Source: Clostridiales bacterium (GTDB lineage: Bacteria > Bacillota > Clostridia > Oscillospirales > Butyricicoccaceae). Taken from it: 17,185 nt of DNA. Numbering within the stretch: position 1 is the first letter of the stretch; the number at the start of each line of letters is the position of its first letter. The position numbers were made by a program, and so were the translations under genes. The notes beneath the pieces are model-generated. The model saw only the letters and a list, made by a program, of their open reading frames with translations. It was not told the origin of the DNA and searched no databases. Location of the stretch: the NCBI GenBank assembly GCA_019418305.1, contig DYCA01000002.1, positions 16,241 to 33,425 on the forward strand. Direction: 5' to 3'. This document shows, in pieces, positions 1 to 6,675 of this stretch.

Positions 1-1
1 G

Positions 2-304
2 CGGGACTGCCGCCTGTCCGATGCGGTGTTTGATCGGACGCGGCTGCGCCGGGTAGCGTTTTTGAGCAGCGACCTGACAGGCGCATCATTCTGCGATTGC
101 CAGTGGAAGGACTGGACACTGACGCGCACTGTGCTGCGGTCCGCGCGCTTACTGCATACGTCACTGGCGGGGCTGGACTTGACCGACTGCGTGCTGGACG
201 GCATCGCGATATCTGACACAAATGTCGAACTGCGTGGTGCGCTCGTGACGATGGAGCAGGCGGCTATGCTTGCAAAACGGCTGGGGCTGGTCATCAAGGC
301 ATAA
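2..304 (+). CDS. Pentapeptide-repeat protein, C-terminal part (5' end outside window)
   Basis: The reading frame is open at the left edge of the window and gives 100 residues before a TAA stop. Most of it follows a five-residue periodicity with a central Leu/Phe (for example AVFDR, SDLTG, ASFCD, TVLRS, LDLTD, CVLDG), the signature of pentapeptide-repeat proteins that fold as a right-handed quadrilateral beta-helix. The last 20 or so residues (VTMEQAAMLAKRLGLVIKA) look like the capping helix that closes such proteins. An internal GTG at 26 could be read as a start, but the repeats continue upstream of it, so the gene almost certainly begins outside the window. Pentapeptide proteins have varied roles (some protect DNA gyrase, many are unassigned), so no specific function is given. 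The gene ends in a strong terminator shared with hisC. Confidence 0.75.
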   Translation, partial: RDCRLSDAVFDRTRLRRVAFLSSDLTGASFCDCQWKDWTLTRTVLRSARLLHTSLAGLDLTDCVLDGIAISDTNVELRGALVTMEQAAMLAKRLGLVIKA

Positions 305-305
305 C

Positions 306-337
306 AAAAGAGCGGAAGGTTTCTTCCGCTCTTTTTT
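306..337. terminator. Bidirectional intrinsic terminator between the pentapeptide gene and hisC
   Basis: A perfect 10-bp stem AGAGCGGAAG / CTTCCGCTCT (309-318 with 323-332) has a 4-nt loop. It is followed by a T-run on the + strand (332-337) and preceded by A residues (306-309) that give a short U-run on the minus strand. It lies 1 nt after the pentapeptide stop codon and 13 nt beyond the hisC stop, so it can serve both convergent genes. Confidence 0.9.
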
Positions 338-350
338 GATGGAGTATAGC

Positions 351-1406
351 TTACAGGAAAGCCCGGAGCGCTTCTAACATACGATCCATCTGTTCGTCGG
401 TGCCGACGGTGATGCGCAGATAGTTGTCAATGCGCGGCAGCTTAAAATATCGGATGAAGATGTTTTTCTGCCGCAGATATTCAAAAATCTCCGGCGCTTT
501 TTTGGTTGGGTGCGTGACAAACAGGAAGTTGGTCAGCGAGGGCTGGACGGTGAAGCTGAGCTGGTGCAGCGCGTCAGCCGTGCGTTCGCGCGTGCCCATG
601 ACCTTGCGGCAGGTGTCCTGAAAATACGCTTCGTCCTTGACTGCGGCTTCGCCCGCGGCGAGCGCAAGTGCGTCCATGGTGTAGGAATTATAGGAGTTTT
701 TGACCGCTTCGAGCGTTGCAATGAGTGTTTCTGAGCCGAGCGCGTAGCCGATGCGCAGGCCAGCGAGTGAGCGCGATTTGCTCATCGTCTGTACGACGAG
801 CAGGTTTTCGTATTTCTCAATGAGCGGCACCACACTCTGTGCGCCGAAGTCCACATAGGCTTCGTCGATGATGACGACACAGTCCGCGTTGTGCTGCAAA
901 AGGTCCTCAATGAAGTCGAGCGACATGCCGCGTCCGGTCGGTGCGTTTGGATTGGGCAGGACAATGCCGCCGTTCGGCTTGTCATAGTCTCGGACATTCA
1001 CGCAGAAGTTCTCATCCAGCGGCACGGTCTCATACGGGATACGGAACAGATCGCACCAGACCGGATAGAACGAGTAGGTGATATCCGGATAGAGAATCGG
1101 CTCACCCGAGCAGAAGAACGACTGAAACGCAAGCGCCAGCACGTCGTCCGAGCCGTTTCCGAGAAACACCTGCGTCGGTTTTACGCCAAAACGGCCTGCA
1201 AGCGCAGCTTTGAGCGCTTTGCCGTTGGCGTCTGGATAAAGCGCAAGGCGCGAAGCGTCGAATGTGCGCAGTGTTTCGGCAACGCCCGGCGCGGGGGGAT
1301 ACGGGTTTTCGTTGGCGTTTAGCTTGATGATATCGTTGCTCTGCGGCTGCTCACCCGGCACATAAGGGTCAATGCGGCGCAGCTTTGCGAGAAAGGGCTT
1401 GTCCAT
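351..1406 (-). CDS. hisC: Histidinol-phosphate aminotransferase
   Basis: This pyridoxal-phosphate enzyme transfers an amino group from glutamate to imidazole-acetol phosphate, giving histidinol phosphate in cytosolic histidine biosynthesis (EC 2.6.1.9). The 351-residue product has the usual HisC length. Visible fold-type I motifs are NANENP (29-34), GNGSDD (83-88), NPNAPTG (152-158), DEAYVDF (181-187), the PLP-binding lysine in TMSKSRSLAGLR (Lys210) with Arg218, and the C-terminal YLRITVGT (329-336). The frame stays open to 1637, but AAAGGAGAG lies about 8 nt before the ATG at 1406 and the N-terminus matches HisC there, so the longer version is rejected. The gene stands alone with its own promoter rather than in a his operon; HisC paralogues can also transaminate aromatic keto acids, so that is an alternative or additional role. 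Confidence 0.93.
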   Translation of the reverse strand: MDKPFLAKLRRIDPYVPGEQPQSNDIIKLNANENPYPPAPGVAETLRTFDASRLALYPDANGKALKAALAGRFGVKPTQVFLGNGSDDVLALAFQSFFCSGEPILYPDITYSFYPVWCDLFRIPYETVPLDENFCVNVRDYDKPNGGIVLPNPNAPTGRGMSLDFIEDLLQHNADCVVIIDEAYVDFGAQSVVPLIEKYENLLVVQTMSKSRSLAGLRIGYALGSETLIATLEAVKNSYNSYTMDALALAAGEAAVKDEAYFQDTCRKVMGTRERTADALHQLSFTVQPSLTNFLFVTHPTKKAPEIFEYLRQKNIFIRYFKLPRIDNYLRITVGTDEQMDRMLEALRAFL

Positions 1407-1443
1407 CGGGGAAACTCTCCTTTTTGTTTTACTGACTGCGGAT

Positions 1444-1472
1444 AGTTTATCACAGTAAAGTGAAAAAGTCAA
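1444..1472 (-). promoter_or_regulatory. Sigma-A promoter of hisC
   Basis: On the minus strand, TTGACT (1472-1467) and TAAACT (1449-1444) are separated by exactly 17 bp. The -10 element lies 37 nt ahead of the hisC start codon. Its -35 box is only 7 bp from the -35 box of the divergent promoter for the membrane protein gene. Confidence 0.75.
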
Positions 1473-1479
1473 GCGCTGT

Positions 1480-1508
1480 TTGTGTGCTTGCCGAAAGCGT
1501 GATATAAT
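1480..1508 (+). promoter_or_regulatory. Extended -10 promoter of the membrane protein / rarA unit
   Basis: A consensus TATAAT (1503-1508) is preceded by TGA, giving an extended -10 (TGnTATAAT). A weak -35 TTGTGT (1480-1485) sits 17 bp upstream. The predicted start of transcription is about 10 nt before the ribosome site AGGAGG (1524-1529). Confidence 0.7.
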
Positions 1509-1536
1509 CGTGCTATCAGTAGTAGGAGGGAGCGAT

Positions 1537-1848
1537 ATGAAAAAGGCAGGATATGTACTTGGCTTTGCGGCAGTTTTGTGGATGTTGTTTTTGTTGTGGG
1601 TGCGGGTGATGACAGCAGGGGACATCGGTCCGGCCATGCGCCCATATTACGACGCGGTTTCGCCTCTGTTCAGCAGGCCTGCGATTTGGATGGTATTATC
1701 CGCTGCGCTTGCCTGTAACATGATCGTGCGGCTGTTTCGTGGAAAATGTATCGGTGCAGAAAGGGTGGCCGCCCTGGTGCTTACCCTGCTGTGTTTAGTC
1801 AGTGTATTCGGCTGGGCAATCATTACTGCGCTTGTCGCCGCAGCCTGA
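1537..1848 (+). CDS. Small membrane protein of unknown function, three predicted membrane segments
   Basis: I do not recognise a family for this 103-residue product. It has three hydrophobic stretches, at about residues 5-24, 48-65 and 74-98, joined by short loops; the first loop contains MRPYYDAVSPLF and the second the basic RLFRGK. This suggests a small integral membrane protein with no visible catalytic motif. The start at 1537 is chosen because AGGAGG lies 7 nt upstream and an extended -10 promoter precedes it; the in-frame region upstream to 1480 contains that promoter and is not coding. The gene ends 18 nt before rarA with no terminator between, so the two are probably co-transcribed, though no functional link is evident. 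Confidence 0.7.
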   Translation: MKKAGYVLGFAAVLWMLFLLWVRVMTAGDIGPAMRPYYDAVSPLFSRPAIWMVLSAALACNMIVRLFRGKCIGAERVAALVLTLLCLVSVFGWAIITALVAAA

Positions 1849-1866
1849 TTTTATAAGGAGAAGGAA

Positions 1867-3117
1867 ATGTATCAACCTTTAGCGGATAAAATTCGCCCGA
1901 AAACCTTGGATGATGTGGTCGGACAGCAGCATTTGCTGGGCAAAACCGGTCTGCTGCGTCGCGTGATTGAGTCGGGCACGATTCCGAATATGATTTTTTA
2001 TGGCCCGTCCGGCGTGGGCAAGACCACGGTCGCGTCCATTATTGCAAAGCAAACCGAACGCAAGCTGTATCACCTCAACGCCACGACTGCGGGCATCGCG
2101 GATATCAAGGCGATTATCGATGAGCTGGACACCTTTCTTGCGCCTAACGGTGCGTTGGTGTATCTGGACGAAATTCAGTATTTCAACAAAAAGCAGCAGC
2201 AGAGCCTGCTGGAGTTCATCGAAACGGGTAAAATGACGCTGATTGCGTCCACGACGGAAAACCCGTATTTCTATGTCTACAATGCGATACTCAGCCGCAG
2301 CACGGTATTTGAGTTCAAGCCCATCGAGACGGGGGATATGCAGCGCGCGGTCGAGCGGGCGTTTTCCCTTGCCATTGGGGACAAGGGCACGCCGGTCGAG
2401 GATGGCGTTGCGGCCTACATTGCGCAGGCGGTCGGCGGGGATGTGCGCAAGGCGCTCGGCGCGGTCGAACTGCTCGTGCTGGGTGCGGGCGCGGACGGCG
2501 TGACGCTGACGGATGCCAAGCAGGCGGCGCAGCGCTCCAACATGCGCTACGACCGCGACGGCGACAGCCATTACGATATCCTGTCCGCGCTGCAAAAGTC
2601 CGTCCGCGGTTCGGACCCGGACGCTGCGCTGCACTATCTCGCGCGTCTGCTCGAAGCGGGCGACATGATTTCGGCCGCGCGGCGTATGCTGGTCATTGCA
2701 AGCGAGGACATTGGCCTCGCGTATCCGCAGTGCGCGGCCATCGTCAAGGCGTGCGTGGACAGCGCGTTCCAGCTCGGTCTGCCCGAGGCGCGCATCCCAT
2801 TGGCCGAGGCGGTCCTCCTGATGGCGACCGCGCCCAAGTCCAACAGCGCCGCTGCGGCGATTGACGCGGCGATGGCGGATGTACGCGCGGGCAAAACCGG
2901 CGATATCCCGGCGCATATCAAGGATGCGCACTACGGCGGCGCGCAAAAGCTCGGCCGTGGGCTGACTTATCAGTATCCGCACGCGTTCCCGAACCATTGG
3001 GTGAAGCAGCAGTATCTGCCGGATGAAATCAAGAATGCACACTACTACGATTACGGCCCGAACAAAACCGAGCAGGCCGCCAAAGCCTATTGGGAGCGTG
3101 TCAAGAACGGAAAATAA
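1867..3117 (+). CDS. rarA: AAA+ ATPase of the RarA/MgsA/WRNIP1 family (replication-associated recombination protein A)
   Basis: RarA proteins are clamp-loader-like ATPases that act at stalled or gapped replication forks. The 416 residues match the family's normal length. Visible elements are the N-terminal RPKTLDDVVGQQHLLG (10-25), Walker A GPSGVGKTT (46-54), Walker B LVYLDEI (97-103), sensor-1 region TTENP (129-133), the SRS arginine-finger motif (143-145), and the characteristic MgsA C-terminal domain with HYGGAQKLGRGLTYQYPH and the tail AYWERVK. The start has AAGGAGAAGG directly upstream. The gene converges on the S1-domain gene with a gap of only 4 nt and no intrinsic terminator between them. 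Nearby genes do not suggest a dedicated repair operon. A long open frame on the opposite strand here is a codon-usage shadow. Confidence 0.95.
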   Translation: MYQPLADKIRPKTLDDVVGQQHLLGKTGLLRRVIESGTIPNMIFYGPSGVGKTTVASIIAKQTERKLYHLNATTAGIADIKAIIDELDTFLAPNGALVYLDEIQYFNKKQQQSLLEFIETGKMTLIASTTENPYFYVYNAILSRSTVFEFKPIETGDMQRAVERAFSLAIGDKGTPVEDGVAAYIAQAVGGDVRKALGAVELLVLGAGADGVTLTDAKQAAQRSNMRYDRDGDSHYDILSALQKSVRGSDPDAALHYLARLLEAGDMISAARRMLVIASEDIGLAYPQCAAIVKACVDSAFQLGLPEARIPLAEAVLLMATAPKSNSAAAAIDAAMADVRAGKTGDIPAHIKDAHYGGAQKLGRGLTYQYPHAFPNHWVKQQYLPDEIKNAHYYDYGPNKTEQAAKAYWERVKNGK

Positions 3118-3121
3118 GGGT

Positions 3122-4060
3122 TCACTCGAACACGGTTGCGATATATTTTCGATCGCAGCAGGCGGGGGTGTACACCCACTGGTCGATATGTCCCTCGGTG
3201 ATAAAATACGGCGGCGGATCAGGCGTGCCCGCAGAGGCGAGGATGTCGATGACGGTCAGCTTGATTTTCATGCGCTGCGGCAGGATGGATTTGATGTAGA
3301 CCGACACGATAGTGCCGGGTGTGAGGTCGTCGCGCGGCTCAGCAAGGCCGGACAGGTTGGGGGCAAGCTCAATAAAAACGCCGTAAGGCTCGACCGAACG
3401 CACCACCCCGCGCACGGTTTCCCCGGGCGAAAACAGCGCGGCGTTCTGCTCCCAGGTGCCGAGCAGCTCACGGTGGGTCAGCGAAATGCGGCGTGCCTCT
3501 GCATCGACTGAGCGCACGACAGCGTGGATGTACTGACCGACGTGCAGCCGATCGGCAGGGTGGAAAATGCGCGAAACCGACAGGTTCTCAATTCCGATGA
3601 GCGATGCCACACCGCAGCCAATATCGACAAACGCGCCGAAGTTCTCCAAATGGGTGACGGCGGCTGGGATGACGTCGCCCGGCCGCAGGGTCTCGAGCAA
3701 ATAGTCCTGCGCGCGCTGCTGTGCAATGGTGCGCGACAGCCAGATGAGCGGCGTGTCCGCGCTTTCGTCTATCTCGGTGACAACAAAGCAGGTGGGCTTG
3801 CCCACGCGGGACAGAATGGCAATTTCTCGCGTATCTCCCTCGGCCACACCCAGCGCGCAGCACGAGCGCGGCATAATGCCCTGCGCAAAGCCCAGGTCGA
3901 ACAGCAGGTCATGCGCGGGGGTGCATCGCTGCGCGACCGCTTCCAGAATCATCCCTTCGTCCTGCGCTTGCCGCAGTCCGTCGAGGGATGCGAGCGCCTG
4001 CCGTACCTCGGGCAGCGCGGTGTAACTGCCCTCGGGCAGATAACATTCGCTTGTTTTCAT
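3122..4060 (-). CDS. S1-domain RNA-binding protein (ribosomal protein S1-like)
   Basis: The 312-residue product carries two clear S1 (OB-fold) RNA-binding domains: the first at about 127-197, with the core HLENFGAFVDIGCGVASLIG, and the second at about 212-272 (VVRSVEPYGVFIELAPNLSG). The N-terminal region (about 38-110), including DLLFDLGFAQGIMPR and VGKPTCFVV, looks like a further degenerate S1-like unit, and the tail is a conserved-looking FITEGHIDQWVY segment. It is shorter than bona fide ribosomal protein S1 and is probably an accessory S1-like protein affecting mRNA binding or stability; the exact role is unknown. AAGGAGG lies about 12 nt before the ATG, slightly farther than usual. The gene is divergent from DUF951 and converges on rarA. 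Confidence 0.85.
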   Translation of the reverse strand: MKTSECYLPEGSYTALPEVRQALASLDGLRQAQDEGMILEAVAQRCTPAHDLLFDLGFAQGIMPRSCCALGVAEGDTREIAILSRVGKPTCFVVTEIDESADTPLIWLSRTIAQQRAQDYLLETLRPGDVIPAAVTHLENFGAFVDIGCGVASLIGIENLSVSRIFHPADRLHVGQYIHAVVRSVDAEARRISLTHRELLGTWEQNAALFSPGETVRGVVRSVEPYGVFIELAPNLSGLAEPRDDLTPGTIVSVYIKSILPQRMKIKLTVIDILASAGTPDPPPYFITEGHIDQWVYTPACCDRKYIATVFE

Positions 4061-4130
4061 AATATAGCAGAGCCTCCTTTGGGGTCTGTCATACTATATG
4101 AAAAAACGGCTGGGATTAGCACTGTAAATA

Positions 4131-4139
4131 TGGTATGAT
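4131..4139 (+). promoter_or_regulatory. Extended -10 promoter for the DUF951-udp-MATE operon
   Basis: TGGTATGAT fits the extended -10 pattern TGnTATAAT with one change. No good -35 box is seen 16-18 bp upstream. The predicted transcription start, near 4146, is about 55 nt before the DUF951 start. The -10 lies in the first copy of a 14-bp tandem repeat. Confidence 0.5.
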
Positions 4140-4161
4140 AAAAGCGATATGATAAGAGCGA
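4134..4161 (+). repeat. Tandem 14-bp direct repeat carrying two -10-like boxes
   Basis: TATGATAAAAGCGA (4134-4147) is followed immediately by TATGATAAGAGCGA (4148-4161), which differs at one base. Each copy starts with TATGAT, a -10-like hexamer, but only the first copy has the TG extension. It lies in the intergenic region between the divergent S1-like and DUF951 genes. Confidence 0.8.
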
Positions 4162-4201
4162 GAGGATGGCAGCGACCATCCTGCAGGAAGGGGAAATGAG
4201 T

Positions 4202-4396
4202 ATGGATGTGCAGGTCGGCGATGTACTGACCATGAAAAAACCGCATCCCTGCGGCTCCAAGCAGTGGAAGGTGCTGCGCACGGGTATGGATTTTAAACTT
4301 AAATGTACGGGCTGCGGACATGAGGTTATGTTGCCGCGCGCAAAAGCGGAAAAAAATATCCGAGTGATTGAACGGGAGGGAAAAACAGTATGTTGA
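4202..4396 (+). CDS. DUF951 family protein, small cysteine-containing protein
   Basis: The 64-residue product begins MDVQVGDVLTMKKPHPCGSK and continues with a CTGCGH motif and VMLPRAKAEKNIR, a close fit to the DUF951 family of short proteins from Firmicutes, whose function is not established. The cysteines at PCG and CTGC, with nearby histidines, could bind a metal, but this is inference. Two in-frame ATGs are possible: 4202 is preferred because AGGAAGGGG ends 8 nt upstream and family members start MDV; the ATG at 4196 would sit too close to the ribosome site, and the one at 4166 has none. The stop codon lies inside the start of the next gene (7-nt overlap), so the gene is translationally linked to udp. 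Confidence 0.85.
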   Translation: MDVQVGDVLTMKKPHPCGSKQWKVLRTGMDFKLKCTGCGHEVMLPRAKAEKNIRVIEREGKTVC

Positions 4397-5151
4397 TTGA
4401 TGGAAAACAGATGCATTTGCAGATTACCAAGGGTGACGTGGGTCGATATGTGATTTTACCGGGCGACCCCGCGCGCTGCGAGAAAATCGCACGCTATTTT
4501 GACAAGCCCAAGCAGATTGCCCAAAATCGAGAGTATACAATCTGGACGGGGACGCTGGACGGTGAGCCGGTCGCTGTGTGCTCGACCGGTATCGGCGGTC
4601 CATCGGCTGCAATTGCGCTGGAAGAGCTGGTTGAGTGCGGTGCGGATACCTTCATCCGTGTGGGCACTTCGGGCGGCATCGTGGACGAGGTTTGCGGCGG
4701 TGATATCGTCATTGCGACCGCAGCAATCCGACAGGAGGGAACAAGCCGTGAGTATCTGCCGATCGAATTCCCAGCGGCGGCGAGTTTTGAGGTTGTCAGC
4801 GCGCTGCGGGACGCGGCGGTCAAACTGGGCCTGACCCACCATATCGGCGTTATTCAGTCCAAGGACAGCTTTTACGGTGAGATTCGCCCTGCGCAGCAGC
4901 CTGTCGCGGATGAGCTGCTCGCCAAGTGGAAGGCATGGAAGGCGGCGGGTGCGCTGACCAGTGAAATGGAGACTGCAGCGCTGCTGATCGTCTCGCAGAC
5001 GCTGCATGTGCGCTGCGGCGCGGTGCTCAACGTCCTGTGGAATGCAGATAACGACGAGGCGCCGAATATCCCGCCCGACGCGTCCGAGCGCGGCGTACGC
5101 ACGGCAGTCGAGGCGCTGCGCATTCTGATTCGGGAGGATAAAGCGCGCTGA
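4390..5151 (+). CDS. udp: Uridine phosphorylase
   Basis: This nucleoside phosphorylase splits uridine with phosphate into uracil and ribose-1-phosphate in pyrimidine salvage (EC 2.4.2.3). The 253 residues are normal for the family. Motifs are ILPGDPARC (22-30, phosphate-binding Gly/Asp/Arg), STGIGGPSAAIALEEL (65-80), RVGTSGG (90-96), QSKDSFYG (156-163) and SEMETAAL (191-198), the ribose-contacting Glu-Met-Glu. The residue after FYG is Glu164 (GEIRP), where the Escherichia coli enzyme and, as I recall, clostridial homologues have a uracil-contacting Gln; this could alter base preference, so a related nucleoside phosphorylase activity is possible. GGGAGGG lies 8 nt before the ATG, which overlaps the DUF951 stop. 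The MATE gene starts 1 nt after the stop, so the three genes form one operon. Confidence 0.88.
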   Translation: MLIDGKQMHLQITKGDVGRYVILPGDPARCEKIARYFDKPKQIAQNREYTIWTGTLDGEPVAVCSTGIGGPSAAIALEELVECGADTFIRVGTSGGIVDEVCGGDIVIATAAIRQEGTSREYLPIEFPAAASFEVVSALRDAAVKLGLTHHIGVIQSKDSFYGEIRPAQQPVADELLAKWKAWKAAGALTSEMETAALLIVSQTLHVRCGAVLNVLWNADNDEAPNIPPDASERGVRTAVEALRILIREDKAR

Positions 5152-5152
5152 C

Positions 5153-6532
5153 ATGGTAAAACAGAAAAAGCAAAAGCGTGCGGCCGATCTGGGCAACGAC
5201 CCGGTCGGCCCACTGCTTGTTCGTCTTGCGCTGCCGACCGTGTGCGCGCAGGTGGTCAACCTCTTGTATAATATTGTTGACCGCATTTATATTGGACAGA
5301 TTCCGGTGGAAGGAAAGCTGGCGCTGACCGGCATGGGCGTGACCTTTCCGGTTATCACACTGATTTCGGCCTTTGCTGCGCTCATTGGCATGGGCGGATC
5401 GCCGCGTGCTTCAATTGCGATGGGCGCGGGGGAACACGAAAAGGCAGAGCGCACACTCGGCACCTGCACCGCCGCGCTGTGGGGGCTGGCGGTTGTGCTG
5501 ACCGTGCTGTTTCTGCTGTTTCAGGAACCGCTGCTGGTGCTGTTCGGCGCGTCAACGGACACGCTGCCTTACGCGATGCAGTACCTCAATATCTATGTGC
5601 TGGGTACGATTTTTGTCATGACCGCGCTCGGACTCAATGGCTTTATCACCGCACAGGGTAAATCCGGTGTTGCAATGAAAACCGTGCTCATCGGCGCGGT
5701 ATTAAATGTTGCGCTTGACCCCGTATTCATCTTTGTGTTTGGACTGGGTGTGCGCGGCGCGGCAATGGCAACCGTCATCTCGCAAGCGGTTTCCGCTTTG
5801 TGGGTGGTGCGGTTCCTGACCGGTAGCAAGACTGCGCTGCGGCTGAAAAAAGCCTTTTTCCGGCTGGATAAGCGTCTGCTGCTGCCCGCGATTGCGCTGG
5901 GCGCGTCGCCGTTTGTCATGCAGTCCACTGAGAGCCTGCTGACTGTGACCTTCAATGTGTCTTTGCAGAAGTACGGCGGCGATCTGGCCGTCGGCGCAAT
6001 GACCATCCTGACTTCGGTGGCGCAGATGGTGCAGATGCCGCTGATGGGATTGGCGCAGGGCGCACAGCCGATTTTGAGCTTCAATTACGGCGCAAAGCGG
6101 CCTGACCGCATGAAACAGTCGGTCAGATACAATCTGATGATCGCCTGCGTGTTTGCGTTCGGTGTATGGGCGCTTGCGATGCTTGCGCCGCATATGCTTG
6201 CGCGCCTGTTCGCGCACGACAGCGCGCTGATCGACGAGACGGCGTGGGCGCTGCGCATCTATTTTGCCGTGGGATTTGTGGCGGCGTTCCAGAACACGTT
6301 CCAGCAGAGCTTTGTCGCGCTGGGAGAGGCTAAGATCTCGCTGTTCCTTGCGCTTGAGCGAAAAATCATCCTGCTCATCCCGATGATTTTGATTTTGCCG
6401 CATTTATTTGAGGATAAGCTGTTTGCGGTGTTCTTTGCCGAGCCGGTCGCCGATCTGCTGGCAGCTGCCACGACAACAACGCTGTTTCTCATCCGATTCC
6501 GGCAGATTTTGCGCCGCATATCAACGCAATAA
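5153..6532 (+). CDS. MATE family multidrug/toxin efflux transporter
   Basis: The 459-residue product is a polytopic membrane protein with about twelve hydrophobic helices arranged as two repeats, typical for MATE exporters, which expel cationic or other organic compounds using a Na+ or H+ gradient. Recognisable family segments are DPVGPLLVRLALPTV (16-30), NLLYNIVDRIYIGQ, NVALDPVFIFVFGLGVRGAA and, in the second half, LAQGAQPILSFNYGAKR, which resembles the MepA-like subgroup. The substrate cannot be told from sequence. The ATG is 1 nt after the udp stop; the nearest ribosome site GGGAGGA is about 14 nt away, so translation probably depends on coupling to udp. The shared operon raises the untested idea of nucleoside or base export. 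The gene is followed by a hairpin cluster. Confidence 0.92.
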   Translation: MVKQKKQKRAADLGNDPVGPLLVRLALPTVCAQVVNLLYNIVDRIYIGQIPVEGKLALTGMGVTFPVITLISAFAALIGMGGSPRASIAMGAGEHEKAERTLGTCTAALWGLAVVLTVLFLLFQEPLLVLFGASTDTLPYAMQYLNIYVLGTIFVMTALGLNGFITAQGKSGVAMKTVLIGAVLNVALDPVFIFVFGLGVRGAAMATVISQAVSALWVVRFLTGSKTALRLKKAFFRLDKRLLLPAIALGASPFVMQSTESLLTVTFNVSLQKYGGDLAVGAMTILTSVAQMVQMPLMGLAQGAQPILSFNYGAKRPDRMKQSVRYNLMIACVFAFGVWALAMLAPHMLARLFAHDSALIDETAWALRIYFAVGFVAAFQNTFQQSFVALGEAKISLFLALERKIILLIPMILILPHLFEDKLFAVFFAEPVADLLAAATTTTLFLIRFRQILRRISTQ

Positions 6533-6534
6533 CC

Positions 6535-6572
6535 AAAAAAGAACCGCCGTAAGGCGGTTCTTGCACGTTTTT
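6535..6572. terminator. Intrinsic terminator, stronger for the leftward ABC operon
   Basis: An 8-bp stem GAACCGCC / GGCGGTTC (6541-6548 with 6553-6560) closes a GTAA loop. On the minus strand it is followed directly by six T (from A 6535-6540), a good terminator for the ABC exporter operon. On the + strand the tail is TT, GCACG, then five T, weaker for the MATE gene. Confidence 0.8.
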
Positions 6573-6597
6573 GCACCATAGGGCGTGTATCAAACAG

Positions 6598-6625
6598 AAA
6601 ACAGGCCGCTTTGCGGCCTGTTTTT
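6598..6625. terminator. Intrinsic terminator between the MATE and ABC operons
   Basis: A 12-bp stem AAAACAGGCCGC / GCGGCCTGTTTT (6598-6609 with 6613-6624) has a 3-nt loop and a T-run at 6621-6625. It is a strong terminator for rightward transcription that escapes the previous hairpin, and it can also act on leftward transcripts. Confidence 0.9.
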
Positions 6626-6659
6626 ATCAAAGCCGGGGAAATGCGCCTCGGCTTTGATA
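6625..6659. repeat. Perfect 11-bp inverted repeat beyond the ABC operon
   Basis: TATCAAAGCCG (6625-6635) and CGGCTTTGATA (6649-6659) form a perfect hairpin with a 13-nt loop, 17 nt beyond the stop of the second ABC gene. In the minus-strand transcript it would be followed by a U-poor but A-rich tail, so it may be a 3'-end stabiliser rather than a terminator. Part of the right arm can instead pair with CGTGTATCAAA at 6584-6594. Confidence 0.7.
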
Positions 6660-6675
6660 CACGGTTTGGACGAGA

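Noticed and set aside
1407..1637. N-terminal extension of hisC upstream of 1406
   Set aside because: It would overlap the divergent membrane protein gene and both promoters, and the AAAGGAGAG site and HisC-like N-terminus fit 1406.
1879..3042. 387-residue open frame opposite rarA
   Set aside because: Arg-rich, without ribosome site or motif, and lying within rarA; the rarA frame carries Walker motifs and the conserved C-terminus.
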